The notes under the pieces: generated by a model | The model's input: only the letters and a program-made list of their open reading frames with translations | What the model was told of the DNA's origin: nothing | The model's database searches: none | Part shown: positions 32,269 through 43,690 of the stretch, piece by piece | How positions within the stretch are numbered: position 1 is the stretch's first letter | Layout of the letters: every line of letters starts with the position of its first letter | Assembly (NCBI RefSeq): GCF_002994745.2 | Contig: NC_037088.1 | Span: 2,609,001 to 2,673,000 of the forward strand | Reading direction: 5' to 3' | Origin: Rosa chinensis | Lineage: Eukaryota; Streptophyta; Magnoliopsida; Rosales; Rosaceae | Length of the DNA: 64,000 nucleotides | Position numbers and translations under genes: made by a program

Positions 32269-35200
32269 GATTTGCGAAAGCTTGTTTGTACCTGCGTATA
32301 GCTTCTGGTCTTCTAGTACCAGAAGCCAAGCTGTTTCTGCATTTGGAGGATTTGCTTTATGTGGTTAAAGCCAAACCCCTTGATCGCAGGATGATGTGTG
32401 ACTCACCGATTGTGCAAACTAAGTTGAGCCAGTAAGGCTGCATTCTTGTTCTTTGTAGTTACTCTTTCTTGTTTTAGTTATATATGCAGGGGATCTCTGA
32501 GCTTTTCCTTTGTAATGATTTCTTCTTTGTTCTTTGGTTGCATTTTGCAGAAGTGATTCTCTCTGTAAATATTCTCATTCTAGCATCTCATGTGATTCTG
32601 AATTTCAGTCAGAGGTTGTGAAAGATGACTCGTTGTCAAAGGTAAGTACCGGTGCACATCTTCCAGGCAAATGATTTCGAATTGCTAAAATGTTCTGTTG
32701 GGAACCACGTGAATTCAATTGATCTGGAAATGAATGAATTTGTTCTATTCATTTGCAAGTGAAGTTTACTGTTATTTAATAAAGATATTTCCAGGCTAGT
32801 TTAGTAAATTTAGGACATGGACTCTCTCTTCTAGGAATTTGCATTCCAAATCCACTCAGAATTCTACAAAATCTTTGGAATTTGAGGAAATCATGTGGGT
32901 CGTAGCACGTTCTAGCAAAATCTTTGTTGCTTATGGATTATGCGTAACTTGGTCCAAAATACTAACTACATATAACTTTATTCTCATTGTTTGTAGTATG
33001 TTTGGTTTTTCTTTAGTGGTCAAACTACAGTTCCTAAATTTGGTATTTTGTTTGATTTTTGGGTGAGTAATCTTGATGATGGTATTGAACGACTTGGATC
33101 CTGCAATAAAAGTTCATACCCGACAAGTTCCAGCTTGAATAGGATGTAAGCTTTTTCCCTGGAAGCAACAAGCAAATTCTGTGTCTCTTTTCTACTATTC
33201 TGTTTGCATTTGTAAGGGGTTCATGTGAAAGTTTAGGAATAATAGTACATGACAAAGGAATTTATTTTAAATTCAATAAGATGTGTTAGTTAGGAGGCAG
33301 TTGTGTAATTGCATCAACTAGAGGGATTCATATTCGATACGGTACTTATTGGTATGCTAGACTCATTTTCAGCAATCCTGTATTGTCTTTGAACTGTCGC
33401 AAAATTCCTCATATTCCACCTAATGAGCGTCTGATTGTTCAAATCTCCTCCAGTATCTTAGAGCTGTTGTATATTTAAGGACATCTTTGCCATAGTGTCA
33501 CCAATGGATGTGCTTCTACTATAGGTACAAAGATTGGAACGGCAGCTGCTTGAAGAAATAGAGCTACGTGCTATTCTGGAAAATGCAATTGAGAAAAATG
33601 CTACTCAATTCTCCAGTCCAGCATGCCTTCCTTACAATGTATGTTTTCTAAACATTGTTTAATTTATCCTCTCTATTTCAGCATTTCCTAAATCATCAGC
33701 TCAACAAGCGAGTGAAAGTCCTAAAAGTCCTAAAATCGACATTTTGTAAATTTTAGGACTTTTGGATTCATAGCAGACTAATATGTAGTTTGCGAGCAAT
33801 GTGACATTGTCCACTTAATGTTTGACATAAATAATTTATTTTTTAATCGTCTGTTACATAAAACCTATGTACAGGCTCAAGAGATCCTAAGCATTATTGC
33901 TGCAGTGGAGGTGACAGTTTCCGAACTAGAACAGGATCGGAGTTGGTTGCATTGCATTTCCAACCAAGTCAAGAAAGAAATAAAAGAAGGCTGGCAGAAT
34001 ATCGTCTGAGGCATCCATCTCCTCGGTCAATGTCTCCTCGCCCGTCCAGCATTATGAAACTGCCGGTATAATGTCTTGTCATATATTGATCTCATATTGT
34101 TTAATGACCTGGCTGAAATAGAGTAATATTGCTCATTTTATGGATGTTGTCATTAATATCGTTCTCTGTGCTTATTTAGATTTCATCTTCCAGAATGTCT
34201 GCTGACCACCCGAGGTGGGTATCCAACTGGGGGATTAACTGCACGTGCAATACAGTTGGGAAGTAAATCTGTTTTACTGGCACATGCCGTGCAGGTGCAA
34301 TAGTTTAGAGATGTCTGGGAAGTCGTCCTTGGCTTGAAGACATCAGATCTGAAGTGTGGTGATTTTCTGAGCTACCAGTTGACGATCCATCTCCCATCAC
34401 TTGTTTGTGGTACGTTGCATTTCAAATTTGATTAGAAGGGTTGAATCGCCTGCGCATGATACTATGGAGTTGTCATACCAATGAAAAGATCTAAAACAAA
34501 ATATCCAAGGGTGTTTTAGCTGAACTACTAGTTATAAATCGTTTATTTGATTTAGAGATGTAAAGATTCTGAAAAGAAAAAATGCGTTTTAGAAACTTGT
34601 GATACAGAACATAATGATATGGGTGATGATTGTGCAAGCAAGACACTGGCACTTATCTGAATGTAATACAGTGTTTTTCGTGTTTCATTTACAGAACTTG
34701 TGGTTGATTGCCTATTACTCTATTAGTAATATATGGTAATGCAAAAGACTTGAAGATAATTTGATGATATGCGAAGGCACTTTCAATTGATGGATTACAT
34801 TTTAACATTTGAAATAACATGTGCCATTTAAGAACAGGGAGGGAATGCGTTTGGAATGTTTACAAAGTTGGGAGTGCATGTTGAATAAGTATGCGGGTTG
34901 GGGTAATGATGATAATCAATTTCCTATAGCCTGATTAGAAACCTACAGGTGATGCTGTCAACTAAGGATAGGAAAGACAACAACAAATTGAAAATCAACT
35001 CAAAATCAAGGAAACCGGAAACCAGATGAAAGCATAAAGCATCCCGGTTTTCACAATTGTGTGCAAGTTTTTTTATAGTTCCTAGTTTGCTACTTTGTCT
35101 CATAGACATTTTATCTGTTTAGTTAGTGAGATATGAAAGCTGGTGATGTTTTCTGTGCACATTTGCTTATCCCCATGCAACTGTTATTCAGTGAGCACCA

Positions 35201-35394
35201 AGCAGAAGCGTTAACGGAGAAGGGTCAAGGACGTACAAGAGATGGTAGACATCCAACAGAATCAATTATGTGACTACTGAGTAATCCCTGGTGTAAGTAT
35301 ACATGTATTATATACAACTTATGCAATCTTTCTTTTGCAGGAAAATGATCTTCATGGAGAAACAGATATGGGAAGCATGAGAGTGCATCACTAG
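32269..35394 (+). pseudogene. Leucine-zipper (Lzipper-MIP1-type) gene, copy A, disabled
   Basis: Exons: 32,269–32,431 (FAKACLYLRIASGLLVPEAK...); 32,551–32,641 (Ser-rich); 33,525–33,638 (VQRLERQLLEEIELRAILEN); 33,875–34,065 (coiled coil, then RHPSPRSMSPRPSSIMKLP); short exon near 34,180; terminal exon 35,341–35,394 ending in TAG. Phases agree across the first four exons. The coiled-coil exons resemble the MIP1 leucine-zipper found in DUF547 and some RhoGAP proteins; the C-terminal partner domain is not seen and the first exon is unrecognised. Exon 33,875–34,065 is 191 nt against an inferred 186: a 5-nt insertion near 33,938 shifts the frame to a stop at 34,007–34,009. Block B has a different lesion in the same exon. 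Confidence 0.65.
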
Positions 35395-35965
35395 TGATAG
35401 GCGATCAGCTAGTGTATCAATAGCACATTGAATTATTTATCATACTAATCATTGCGTTGAATTCACTTAAACTGTAGCCTAAGAAAGACTGCGTTTAGCA
35501 TATGTACTGAAAAAGCCATTCAGCATTTTGGACTGCACAGAGATGGGTACCTGATCTCTAGAGTGCACAATTTGAGCCTAAAAATATTTGTCCAGCCTGC
35601 CCTGTTATTTCATCTTGCATGCATTGGTGGCTACATAAACTCGGTGTACACCTTTGTGATTCATGGTGACATATTTGCATTCTTGCTGACTTTATTGAGC
35701 CGGTATTTATAGATTTCTTGAAGTCATAGATTGCATTTATTTTCAGGTGGAACTCTTTTGTAGGCAACTGCCCCAGTGCCCTGTATGGAAATTATGTATG
35801 TTGAGGACTTTGTTCTTTTTTTTTGGTCAAAGAGGACTTTGTTCTGGGTTATTCTTTTTCTCTTCTTTGGGTAGTTTGTAAGTTGGTCCATTAAGAATTT
35901 GCCATCTTTTAACTATAAATGACTAGAGACTTAGAGAGCCTAAGCAATAGTGTAGATGCAATCCA
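35395..35965. other. Block A spacer, 3' flank of the leucine-zipper gene
   Basis: Shared with 63,283–63,855 of block B. No gene recognised. Confidence 0.5.
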
Positions 35966-35973
35966 CCTTGAGC
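35966..35973. repeat. hAT target-site duplication, left
   Basis: CCTTGAGC, repeated at 42,367–42,374. Block B has a single uninterrupted CCTTGAGC at the matching place (about 63,852–63,859), the empty site. Confidence 0.95.
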
Positions 35974-36229
35974 CAGGGCCGGCCCTGGGTTTAGGCCCAG
36001 CAGGCCTGTGCCTATGGCCCTCAAATTTCATGGGCCCCTGAAATTAAACCAAGTTTTATATATACTAGTAATAGTTGTCCGCGCTTTGCTGCGGGAATTA
36101 AAAACTGAAACTTAACTGAAAATGAAAGAGTAGAAAAGAAAGTGTAAATACATGTTTGAAAGAAGTACAGTGTGAATGTAAGAGGTTGGCAAGCTACCAC
36201 TTAATATTCATACAGATATAGACAACTAA

Positions 36230-36600
36230 TAGCAAATTCAAATAATTGGAGGGGCTGGCTGAGCCACTGAGCATAAGCTTTGACCATGAAGGAATAATAC
36301 TCTGCAATTCAGCAAAACACTGATGCGCACACAGCCTTCTGATAAGCTGAAGTCACATTTAACTGAATCTGTTCCAGTTTAAGATGAGGTTCTTTCAGAA
36401 ACACTACCACCTCGTCAAACGCATACAAACAGCACTGCCAACTGAACTTTGCTTGAACTTCCTTGTAAACTTATTGAATTCCTTCCGGAATATCTGCTTC
36501 TGCCAAGAAGTTAGATTGAGTATCAGAATGAAATCAGCCGAATAAGCTTTCTGCTTTTCTTTTTGGAATTTTTGGTTTGCCTCTCGAATGTCTGTAAATT
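36230..36600 (-). pseudogene. Unrecognised coding-like relic inside Helitron 2
   Basis: The minus strand gives protein-like stretches in shifting frames: DIREANQKFQKEKQKAYSAD, FAFDEVVVFLKEPHLKLEQI-like text (frame break before it), and AELQSIIPSWSKLMLSGSAS. Charge pattern and length suggest a helical protein exon set, but I do not recognise the family. Stops and frame changes make it non-functional. Confidence 0.3.
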
Positions 36601-37655
36601 GATTAGTAAAAAGAATTAGTACTATATATGTAAACTGTTAAAAAGGAAAAGAAAAAAAAAGTTAAAATTTTTTTTTTGAAGCAAGTATTTAGTTCATGAC
36701 CTGCAGTAGCATACAGTGAGTTGTAATGCGGTTTGTTGGAAAAGACGGGCTGAAGTTCTGGAAAAGAGGACAAAAGGGTTGTGATAAGGTTTTTTTGATG
36801 TCAGAAAGTTTTATTGCAAAATAACATAATCTTACCTTTTGTGACATTGTAAAGTTGAGTATGGTTGTTGATGGCATCCAGGTGCTTGAACAAAATTGAA
36901 GTCCATTATACTGGTAATGCATGGCTTACATTTTTCTGTATAAAAATAGCAAAAATGAAAGCCGGAAGGTAAAATCTTTCCTAGATCATAATATCTCACA
37001 TGTTTCCTAAAAAAATAAAATAAAAAAAGTGTTGAAAACGTCAAACACAAAAGAGATCTGGATAATTTCAGTCATAGATGATAGAAAAATATATATCACA
37101 TATTCATTTTCCATTGTTTATCTGCCATTCAATATTAATCATCAAGTTAAAACAATGTTCTCTTAACTGTGTATACAAAATGCTAACCTTTGAACTGAAT
37201 CTTTAAATTCGCAAATCTCTACGTCTAACAGTTCATACTAAAAGATTAATTTTCTACAAATCAATTATTGTAAATAATTATTTACCTTTAAGTACGTATT
37301 GTTAGGCTCCACTTTTTCACTCTAAACAATAACAAAGATGAGTAAGATTAAAAGCAAAAACTATTTCTCTTCAACGTAATATTGTGCGGTTCATTTGGAT
37401 CAGATGAATTTTAACTAACAATCCAAAGATGAATAACAATCAATATTGATCATTGTACTCACAAACTGGACTTGGATGATTGATATTAGGCAATTCTTCA
37501 ATTAAGTATAAATAGAGCAAAGTGAGTAACTGAATTTGAAATTGTTAAATTGGAGAACAATCCTAGTTGAGAAAATATATGGATTCTTGTATAAGAGATA
37601 TATAGAGAAATCTTTAAAGCAAGAACACAAAAAAGAGAACAATAGTTGGATATAC

Positions 37656-38148
37656 CTCTTTGCAAATGCCTCCTCCAGGGGAACTGTAAAGTCAAGCTTG
37701 TTCTGCGGCAGAGGACCAATTGTATATTGAGCTTTCTCTTTATCATACACAAACTTGTTATCAGCAAGTTTAGAAGAATATGTTTGATAGAGCCTGTCAA
37801 CAAGTTTTCTGCCAATTCCCTTGCCTTGAGCGGCCTTCTTGTTTTCAGAAGTAATATGAACCTGTGAGGAATAGTATGCCATTAAGAATTTTATACTGAA
37901 CATAGTAAACTGCACAGCAAAAGAATGACATGAGGTAGACATACAGAATATTGGTAGAATACAGAATCTGGAGCTTTCACAGTGAGTTTGAAGTGGTTTG
38001 CAAGCAATTGTTTCCTACTCGTAATAGAATACTTGGGAGAAGTCAGGACTCCTGGCTTCACATTGGGTGGAATGGTTGGAGGATGTGGTGGGATCAAATT
38101 TGGATCCTTACTTGCGTTCCCCGCACCAGCAGCAGCCACATCCACCAT
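37656..38148 (-). pseudogene. AGO6-like ARGONAUTE N-terminal fragment (two intact exons)
   Basis: Exon 1 (38,148–37,945, 68 codons) starts at an ATG and reads through LIPPHPPTIPPNVKPG and LLANHFKLTVKAPDSVFYQY. A GTATGT donor and TCACAG acceptor bound an intron; exon 2 (37,861–37,656) continues in phase with VHITSENKKAAQGKGIGRKL, VDRLYQTYSSKL and QYTIGPLPQNKLDFTV, ending at a GTATAT donor. This is the leader and first part of the ArgoN domain; residues such as VFYQYSV and the TSENKK context favour AGO6 over AGO4. Known role: AGO4/6/9-clade proteins load 24-nt siRNAs and guide RNA-directed DNA methylation. No PAZ, MID or PIWI exons are found downstream, so it is a fragment, but it has no stop or frameshift in 136 codons. 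Confidence 0.85.
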
Positions 38149-41008
38149 CCTTTATGATCTGCAAGCCATTAATGAAAGAAAAAAATGAAGATACTTTGGC
38201 AGAGAAATCATACAGAATCATAAGGACTTTTGCATATACTAAGATTGTGAAATGATCATGATTCATGCAGTTTACGTGCCACATTTCCTATTAACTTATT
38301 CAGTGATTCATCAATCGACAAGAGTATAGATGTTGTAAGACCATGTCGATATGAGAGAAGTATTCTTGATTGATTAGAAAATTTTCTCGCTTTTCGTAAA
38401 TGTATAAAGCTAACAATGCAAACTGATGTAAATCGTTTTTCTTAAATGGAGTATAATCTCATTTTAAACATGTGATATCCATCTTAAGCGTAAAATATGA
38501 ACAGAAGCACAAAATCTACAAAATTTAAGCAGAGGAAACAGAATCTACCACAAATTTCCTAATAAATCATTAAGTGATTCACCAATAATAAGTTTTTATA
38601 CCATTAGATTACAGATGTTGTAAGACCAGGTTGCTATCAGAGAAACACTCTTGATTGATGAGAAAATTTTCCAACTTCTTACAAATATATAAGACTAATC
38701 ATGCAAAGCAATATAAATAGTCTTCTTAGATAGAGTAAAACCTGTGATTCAATAATCCTAGCACGAATTTTTGATAACAACCATGTTAGTACTATTTTAG
38801 TCACTGAGCAATCAAACTCAATACAACCATTTATCATTTGTGTGGTCCAAGTTCTATATAGAACTTCAACTCATCCTGTAAAAACATCTACATAATTATG
38901 TATGCAGTCTGACAAAAACATTTCATACCCAAGTTCAAAGCACTTTCAAATTCCGATTGCACACTGTTACTAATATCTGCAAACCAAAAAACAAAGAAAC
39001 CATTTATTTCTACATATACCTATATTCAATCAGTGAAGACAATAGAACTGACTGAAGAGCAAAAGCCAAAAAAAAAAAACCAAAACCAGAAACCGAAAAC
39101 CCACCAAAATAATCACCAGCATACCTAGACAATGACCAATCTCAATACAGACCAAGAAAAGCAGCAACTGAACAATACAAATAATCGTTTGCATAGAACC
39201 TGCACAACCAAAAAAAAAAACACATTATCACCAGTGGAACACAAAGAAACATCAATTGTTCTCAGTAGGATGATAATCATAGGAATTGTGATCAGAGCAA
39301 TCACCAATAACTGTTTCTTGTTCTGTTGACCTTCTTATAAGACATTTTAATTGATATATATATGAGGCCTGGTTCTATTAACTATTCTCACATTTAATCA
39401 GTCATTTATATTTAAACAAATGCCACTGAATACTAAACAATGAAGGATGCAAACAAACATCTTTCCCATACAAAATGAACAGCCACTATTCACTATTCTA
39501 TCATTTAAACACTCACTCACATTAAGTGATACACTTTGTTCCGCTACGGTAATTAATGCGATACACTTTGCATACAAAATGCAACTAAATATGCATACTA
39601 TGCGTGAAGCAGGCATCCAACCAATAATAAAAAAAAAAAACAGAATTAGTATAAATTATAAAGAATTTTTTACCAAAATCAGTCATTTAGACCAACATCA
39701 TAAAGGTGATAATAAATACTCACGTTGTCTCCACCTTCTTGATCTAATTTGTCGATCTTTCTCCATATCAGAAATAGGACCAGAAGCTTGGCCTTCTCCA
39801 TTCTGATGACGTAAATGTCTCCTTATTTCTGTTTCTTCTGGTTTTGCTGCCATCACTGTATTAAAAAATTATGATATATCAATACACTTAAAACAAACAC
39901 CAAGTCAAAACAAACAATCACCTAGCCATACCTGAATCCAATGCAGTTGGGAAATTGAATAACACACTGTTTCCAGAATCTGAATAATCAAACAGTAACA
40001 GTTAAAGAATTGAACATTACCACAACTATACACATTGTGAATTCAATACAAAAACATCTAACTAAGCTTTAGCTGATTCACCTGAATAAAAACAATAGAC
40101 CACGATAGTACCACAATAGACCACAATACCACCAATACACCTCAGAAAACGATTAATCAACTACTTTAGGTTTATGTAAAGAACGGAAACATTTTATTAG
40201 CTCAATATGCATTATTGAAAAAAAGCACATAATAGTTAGCTTCATCAATGCACCAACCACAAACTGATTTGAAGTCATTGATTCAACATAGACGTGAGCA
40301 AATCAGTTGAATTCAAATCAGTCTACGCAAATCACAACATTATCAGTCATCAGTAGAAGAAAATATTCCACTCATGGAAACCAATAACAATTCACTAAAT
40401 GATATCAAAGATGAGTCAGATTAAAAACCAAACCTGGTTTATTTCTTGTTAACCAAATCCTTTTCCTTCAGAATCTCCAAAAAAAAGAAAGACCTTGGAA
40501 TCGTTGAAAGGTTAAAACCCAGGCTACAAAAACAAACCAAATCTCATACATTAATAATTCAATCAAATAAGCTTTAACTAACAAAAGAGACATTAACTGA
40601 GACCAATCAAGACCAACTAATCTGATAAAAAACCACAGAATAAATCCATGAAATCAAGCAAGTCAGAGGGGAATTCAATTGAGTTTACAGGGCCAAAATT
40701 TATCAGATCTGTCATTCAAGGAAAAAAAAAAAAAAACTCTATTCAACCAAGTTCCCCTGCAGATCCTAGATTCTAGAAACCCAGTTACTATGAGATGGAT
40801 GTTTATTACGTGATTGCAGCAAAAAAAAACCCTCAATCAAAAACCAGATTCTCTAGTTTTTGTTAGATGGCAGATTATGCTAACCCAGTTACTATGGAGA
40901 TCGATGTTGATTACGTGATTCCAGCAACAATCGATCTCTCTATCTCCTCGCACAAAGCAAACAAACACACAATGACGAAGAAAAAAGGAGGGCAAAGGCA
41001 ACGTTACC
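38149..41008 (-). other. Possible captured 5' UTR, intron and promoter side of the AGO6-like fragment
   Basis: Ten bases upstream of the ATG is an acceptor (CTTGCAG, ending 38,159). A plausible donor, GAG then GTAACG, sits at 41,007 on the minus strand, so a 5' untranslated exon with a 2.8-kb intron is possible. A short Arg-rich ATG-led stretch at 39,853–39,724 (MAAKPEETEIRRHLRHQNGE) ends at a GTGAGT donor and could be an independent captured exon. No other gene is recognised here. Confidence 0.3.
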
Positions 41009-42366
41009 TCGTTTTCGTCGTCAATCCTTCACGTCTCTCTTCCTGTATTTCTCTGTTTGTCTTTGTTTTCAGGTTGTTGTTCTTTTGAGGATTGGTGAGT
41101 AGAGAAGAAGATAAAATCGATACAGCAACAGCCGACTGTAGAAGAGAAGATAAGATCATCGATACACAGCCGAAAAAACATAAAAAAAATAATAATAATA
41201 TCAAAGGAGGGCAAAACAGTTACTTCACTGTTCTATGAACAGTAACCTAGCGAACAGTTACGGAAAAAGGAGGCCAGAACCGTCACTTTACTGTTCATGA
41301 ACAGTACCATCGTGAACAGTGAACTCATCTTTGGTATATAGTAAATTTATATGTGTAAAAAATTAAAAGTAATATATGCCTATATGTCTTGTCGTTTTAT
41401 ACTTCTTCTCTAGTTCTCCTAAAATTCAGGGAGTCGGCGTCTCTTGTTCTTACCACCTCCATAATCCCAAATTCTCAATTCTCAAATCTCAAAACCTAGC
41501 AGCTAATTCATCATCAGATCATTGATTCATCGTCGCCAATAATCATCATCATTTGCAATCATTCTTTTGTTTTCTTGTTCTTTGTAATGTTTTATTAATT
41601 TTTTTTAAATTTCTAGCAAATTTGGGAATTTGGAAGAAGGAAATAGCGGTTGATTTTAACCTTTTGATACTAATTAACACAGCAATTTCGTTGGGTAAGT
41701 CTTTAAGTATTCTTTGCAAATTCAAATATTTTTCAATGATTAAGATTTTAGGGTCTGTTTTCTTTATTTTTCTTCTTATTCGATTCGTCTGAACTAATAG
41801 TGATTATAACTAATTATGAATTAAGTGCATCTTTGTTATTTGTTAATGGAATCATGGTAGACTGGTACTAGTGCCGAAGTGGTATCAGTATTAGATGCAA
41901 GCTAGAGTTTTTTTTTTTTTTTTTTTTTTTATACATAAACCACAGAGCTATACTCTATTATGCAGAGATGCGAAAAGCATCCAAGTGCAGAAGATAGCAA
42001 GTTTTGTTGCCTTTGCTACCTTTTGCTCCTGAAATACTGACAATATAAATTCAGAAAGTAAAACAAAGACATGAAGAGTCGATCAAACTGACAAACTTTT
42101 ATAAAAGTAGAGGAATCTGAGTGGTGGACTTGGTTTAATGGATTATGAAGGCAGAGTATATATTAGTGAGGACTTTAGTAGTTTAGTTGCAAGTGATTAT
42201 ACTACTAAATTGTATTCTTATAGAAACCTGTAAGCCTATTAAAAAGCTGTAAACTTAGTAAATTACTTACTTTTAAAGAGGAAAAAAAAATTGTGAATAT
42301 ATTCGAAAGTGGAGAGCCCCATTTTTTTTTCCGCCTAGAGCCCCTGAAAACTCAGGGCCGGCCCTG

Positions 42367-42374
42367 CCTTGAGC
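42367..42374. repeat. hAT target-site duplication, right
   Basis: CCTTGAGC, identical to 35,966–35,973. Confidence 0.95.
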
Positions 42375-42825
42375 ACAGCGAAAAACAAATATCAATGGTG
42401 GACGACAAATTAAAAATCAATCAAAGATGTTCCCATTTCTACTTGCTTGACCCATCAAGACAATAGGGAAACAAGCAAGGATACAAAAAAACCTCCAAGG
42501 CCATATGCATTTGAGGCCACGAAAAGGTTTGAGTCCAGGCAACACAATATTATAGCCTGCTTGAGAAGGATAAAAAAAACAAGGTATCTCGTCTGTAATA
42601 TTCAGCTGAGAAATTGTAGAGTTAGATGACACTTCTAAATGTACTCGGGTTGCACTTAGCTGAAATCCCAGATAAATTAAATTTGGGATTTCAATATTAG
42701 GTAACACCTCCAAGTATAAACCCACACCTCACAAAAGGGACTGAAGCACTTTTTTTCATGTCTCTTTGTCAATTTGCATGGGCATCAATCCTTCACTGTC
42801 TCAGGGGTTAACAGATTTTTGCATG
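42375..42825. other. Block A distal flank
   Basis: The first ~140 nt match the last bases of the window (63,860–64,000), so the duplicated segment reaches at least 42,513. No gene recognised. Confidence 0.6.
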
Positions 42826-43690
42826 GGCATCATCGGAACTTACACTCGAGATACCTTCCGTTAGATATGCCAACTACATTATTTTAGGCTTCGGATCCAA
42901 AATTCTGAAAAATCCGTCATCATTATGATATCGATTGGCTCGGTCAATTGATTCAAGCTTAATAACCCTATTTTTGTGCACTACAAGCTTCAAAGGGCAA
43001 GAGCATCATCGGATCGTACACTTGAGAAACTTTTTGTTAGATGTGCCGACTACATTATTTTAGGTTTCGGATCCAAAATTAGGAAAAATCCGTCATCATT
43101 ATGATGTCGATCGGCTCGGTCAAATAATTAAGGCTCATTAACCCTATTTTTGTTCACTACAAGCTTCAAAGGGCAACATCATAATCGAATGGTACACTTG
43201 AGAAACTTTCCGTTAGATGTGCCAAGTACATTATTTTAGTTTGCGCGTCCAAAATTCAGAATAATCCATCATCTTTATGATGTCGATTGGTCGGTCAAAT
43301 GATTAGGGTTTAATAACCCTATTTTTGTTCACTACAAGCTTCAAAGGGGAAGAGCTTCATCGGATCTTAAATCTGAGACACCGATCATTAGATATGCCAA
43401 GGACATTATTTTAGGCTTCGGATTCAAATTTTGAAAAACTCAGTCGTAGTTATGACTTTGATCAACTCAGTCAACCGATTAATGCTTAATAACCCCTATA
43501 TTTGTTCATCACACGCTTCAAAGGATAATGGCGTCATTGGAGCGTACCCTTGAGAGACCGACCTTTAGATGTGACAAGTACATTATTTTAGGCTTCGGTA
43601 TCAAAATTCGAACAATTCCATCATAGTTATGATTTCGATCCACTCAGTCAACAAATTAAAGCTTAATAACCCTATTTTTTTACACATAGA
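42826..43690. repeat. Satellite-like tandem array, period about 176 bp
   Basis: The word CATTATTTTA recurs at 42,877, 43,053, 43,229, 43,404 and 43,581 (spacings 176, 176, 175, 177), each time followed by a GGATCCAAAATT-like stretch, a GTCGATTGGCTCGGTCAA-like stretch, TTAATAACCCTATTTTTGTTC and CTTCAAAGGG. About 4.9 monomers, progressively diverged. No coding potential. Confidence 0.9.

Larger units (their letters stand above)
36065..41343 (-). mobile_element. Probable Helitron 2, carrier of an AGO6-like fragment
   Basis: On the minus strand the left end is a Helitron-type 3' terminus: hairpin at 36,079–36,095, 10 nt, CTAG (36,065–36,068), then T. The right end is placed at 41,343, where the minus strand begins TACTATATACC and soon shows ACTGTTCA palindromes; this resembles 14,595 of Helitron 1. 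Gene pieces inside lie in the same orientation as the element. No Rep/helicase is seen. The 3' end is better supported than the 5' end. Confidence 0.5.
35974..42366. mobile_element. Non-autonomous hAT transposon with nested Helitron-like element
   Basis: The 6,393-bp insertion is bounded by terminal inverted repeats that begin CAGGGCCGGCCCTG on both ends, flanked by a perfect 8-bp duplication, the length expected for the hAT superfamily. Subterminal regions share GGGCCC/GGGGCTC and CCTGAAA words. No transposase is recognisable. Block B has the pre-insertion site, which fixes both ends exactly. Most of its length (36,065–41,343) is a second, Helitron-like element; the hAT sequence proper would be about 1.1 kb. 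Confidence 0.93.
24232..42513. repeat. Segmental duplication, block A
   Basis: Nearly the same sequence and order as 46,017–64,000: AAH exons, RLP, leucine-zipper gene and spacers. Position 42,513 corresponds to the right edge of the window in block B, so the duplication may extend further. Block A contains a hAT insertion (35,974–42,366) that block B lacks, and lacks the copia insertion of block B. Confidence 0.92.

Noticed and set aside
36230..36600. Further AGO6 exons downstream of the fragment
   Set aside because: The coding-like text here does not resemble the linker, PAZ, MID or PIWI domains.
40867..41088. ATG-led plus-strand frame of 73 residues in the hAT/Helitron region
   Set aside because: No family resemblance, low complexity, and opposite to the likely 5' untranslated exon of the captured AGO6 piece.
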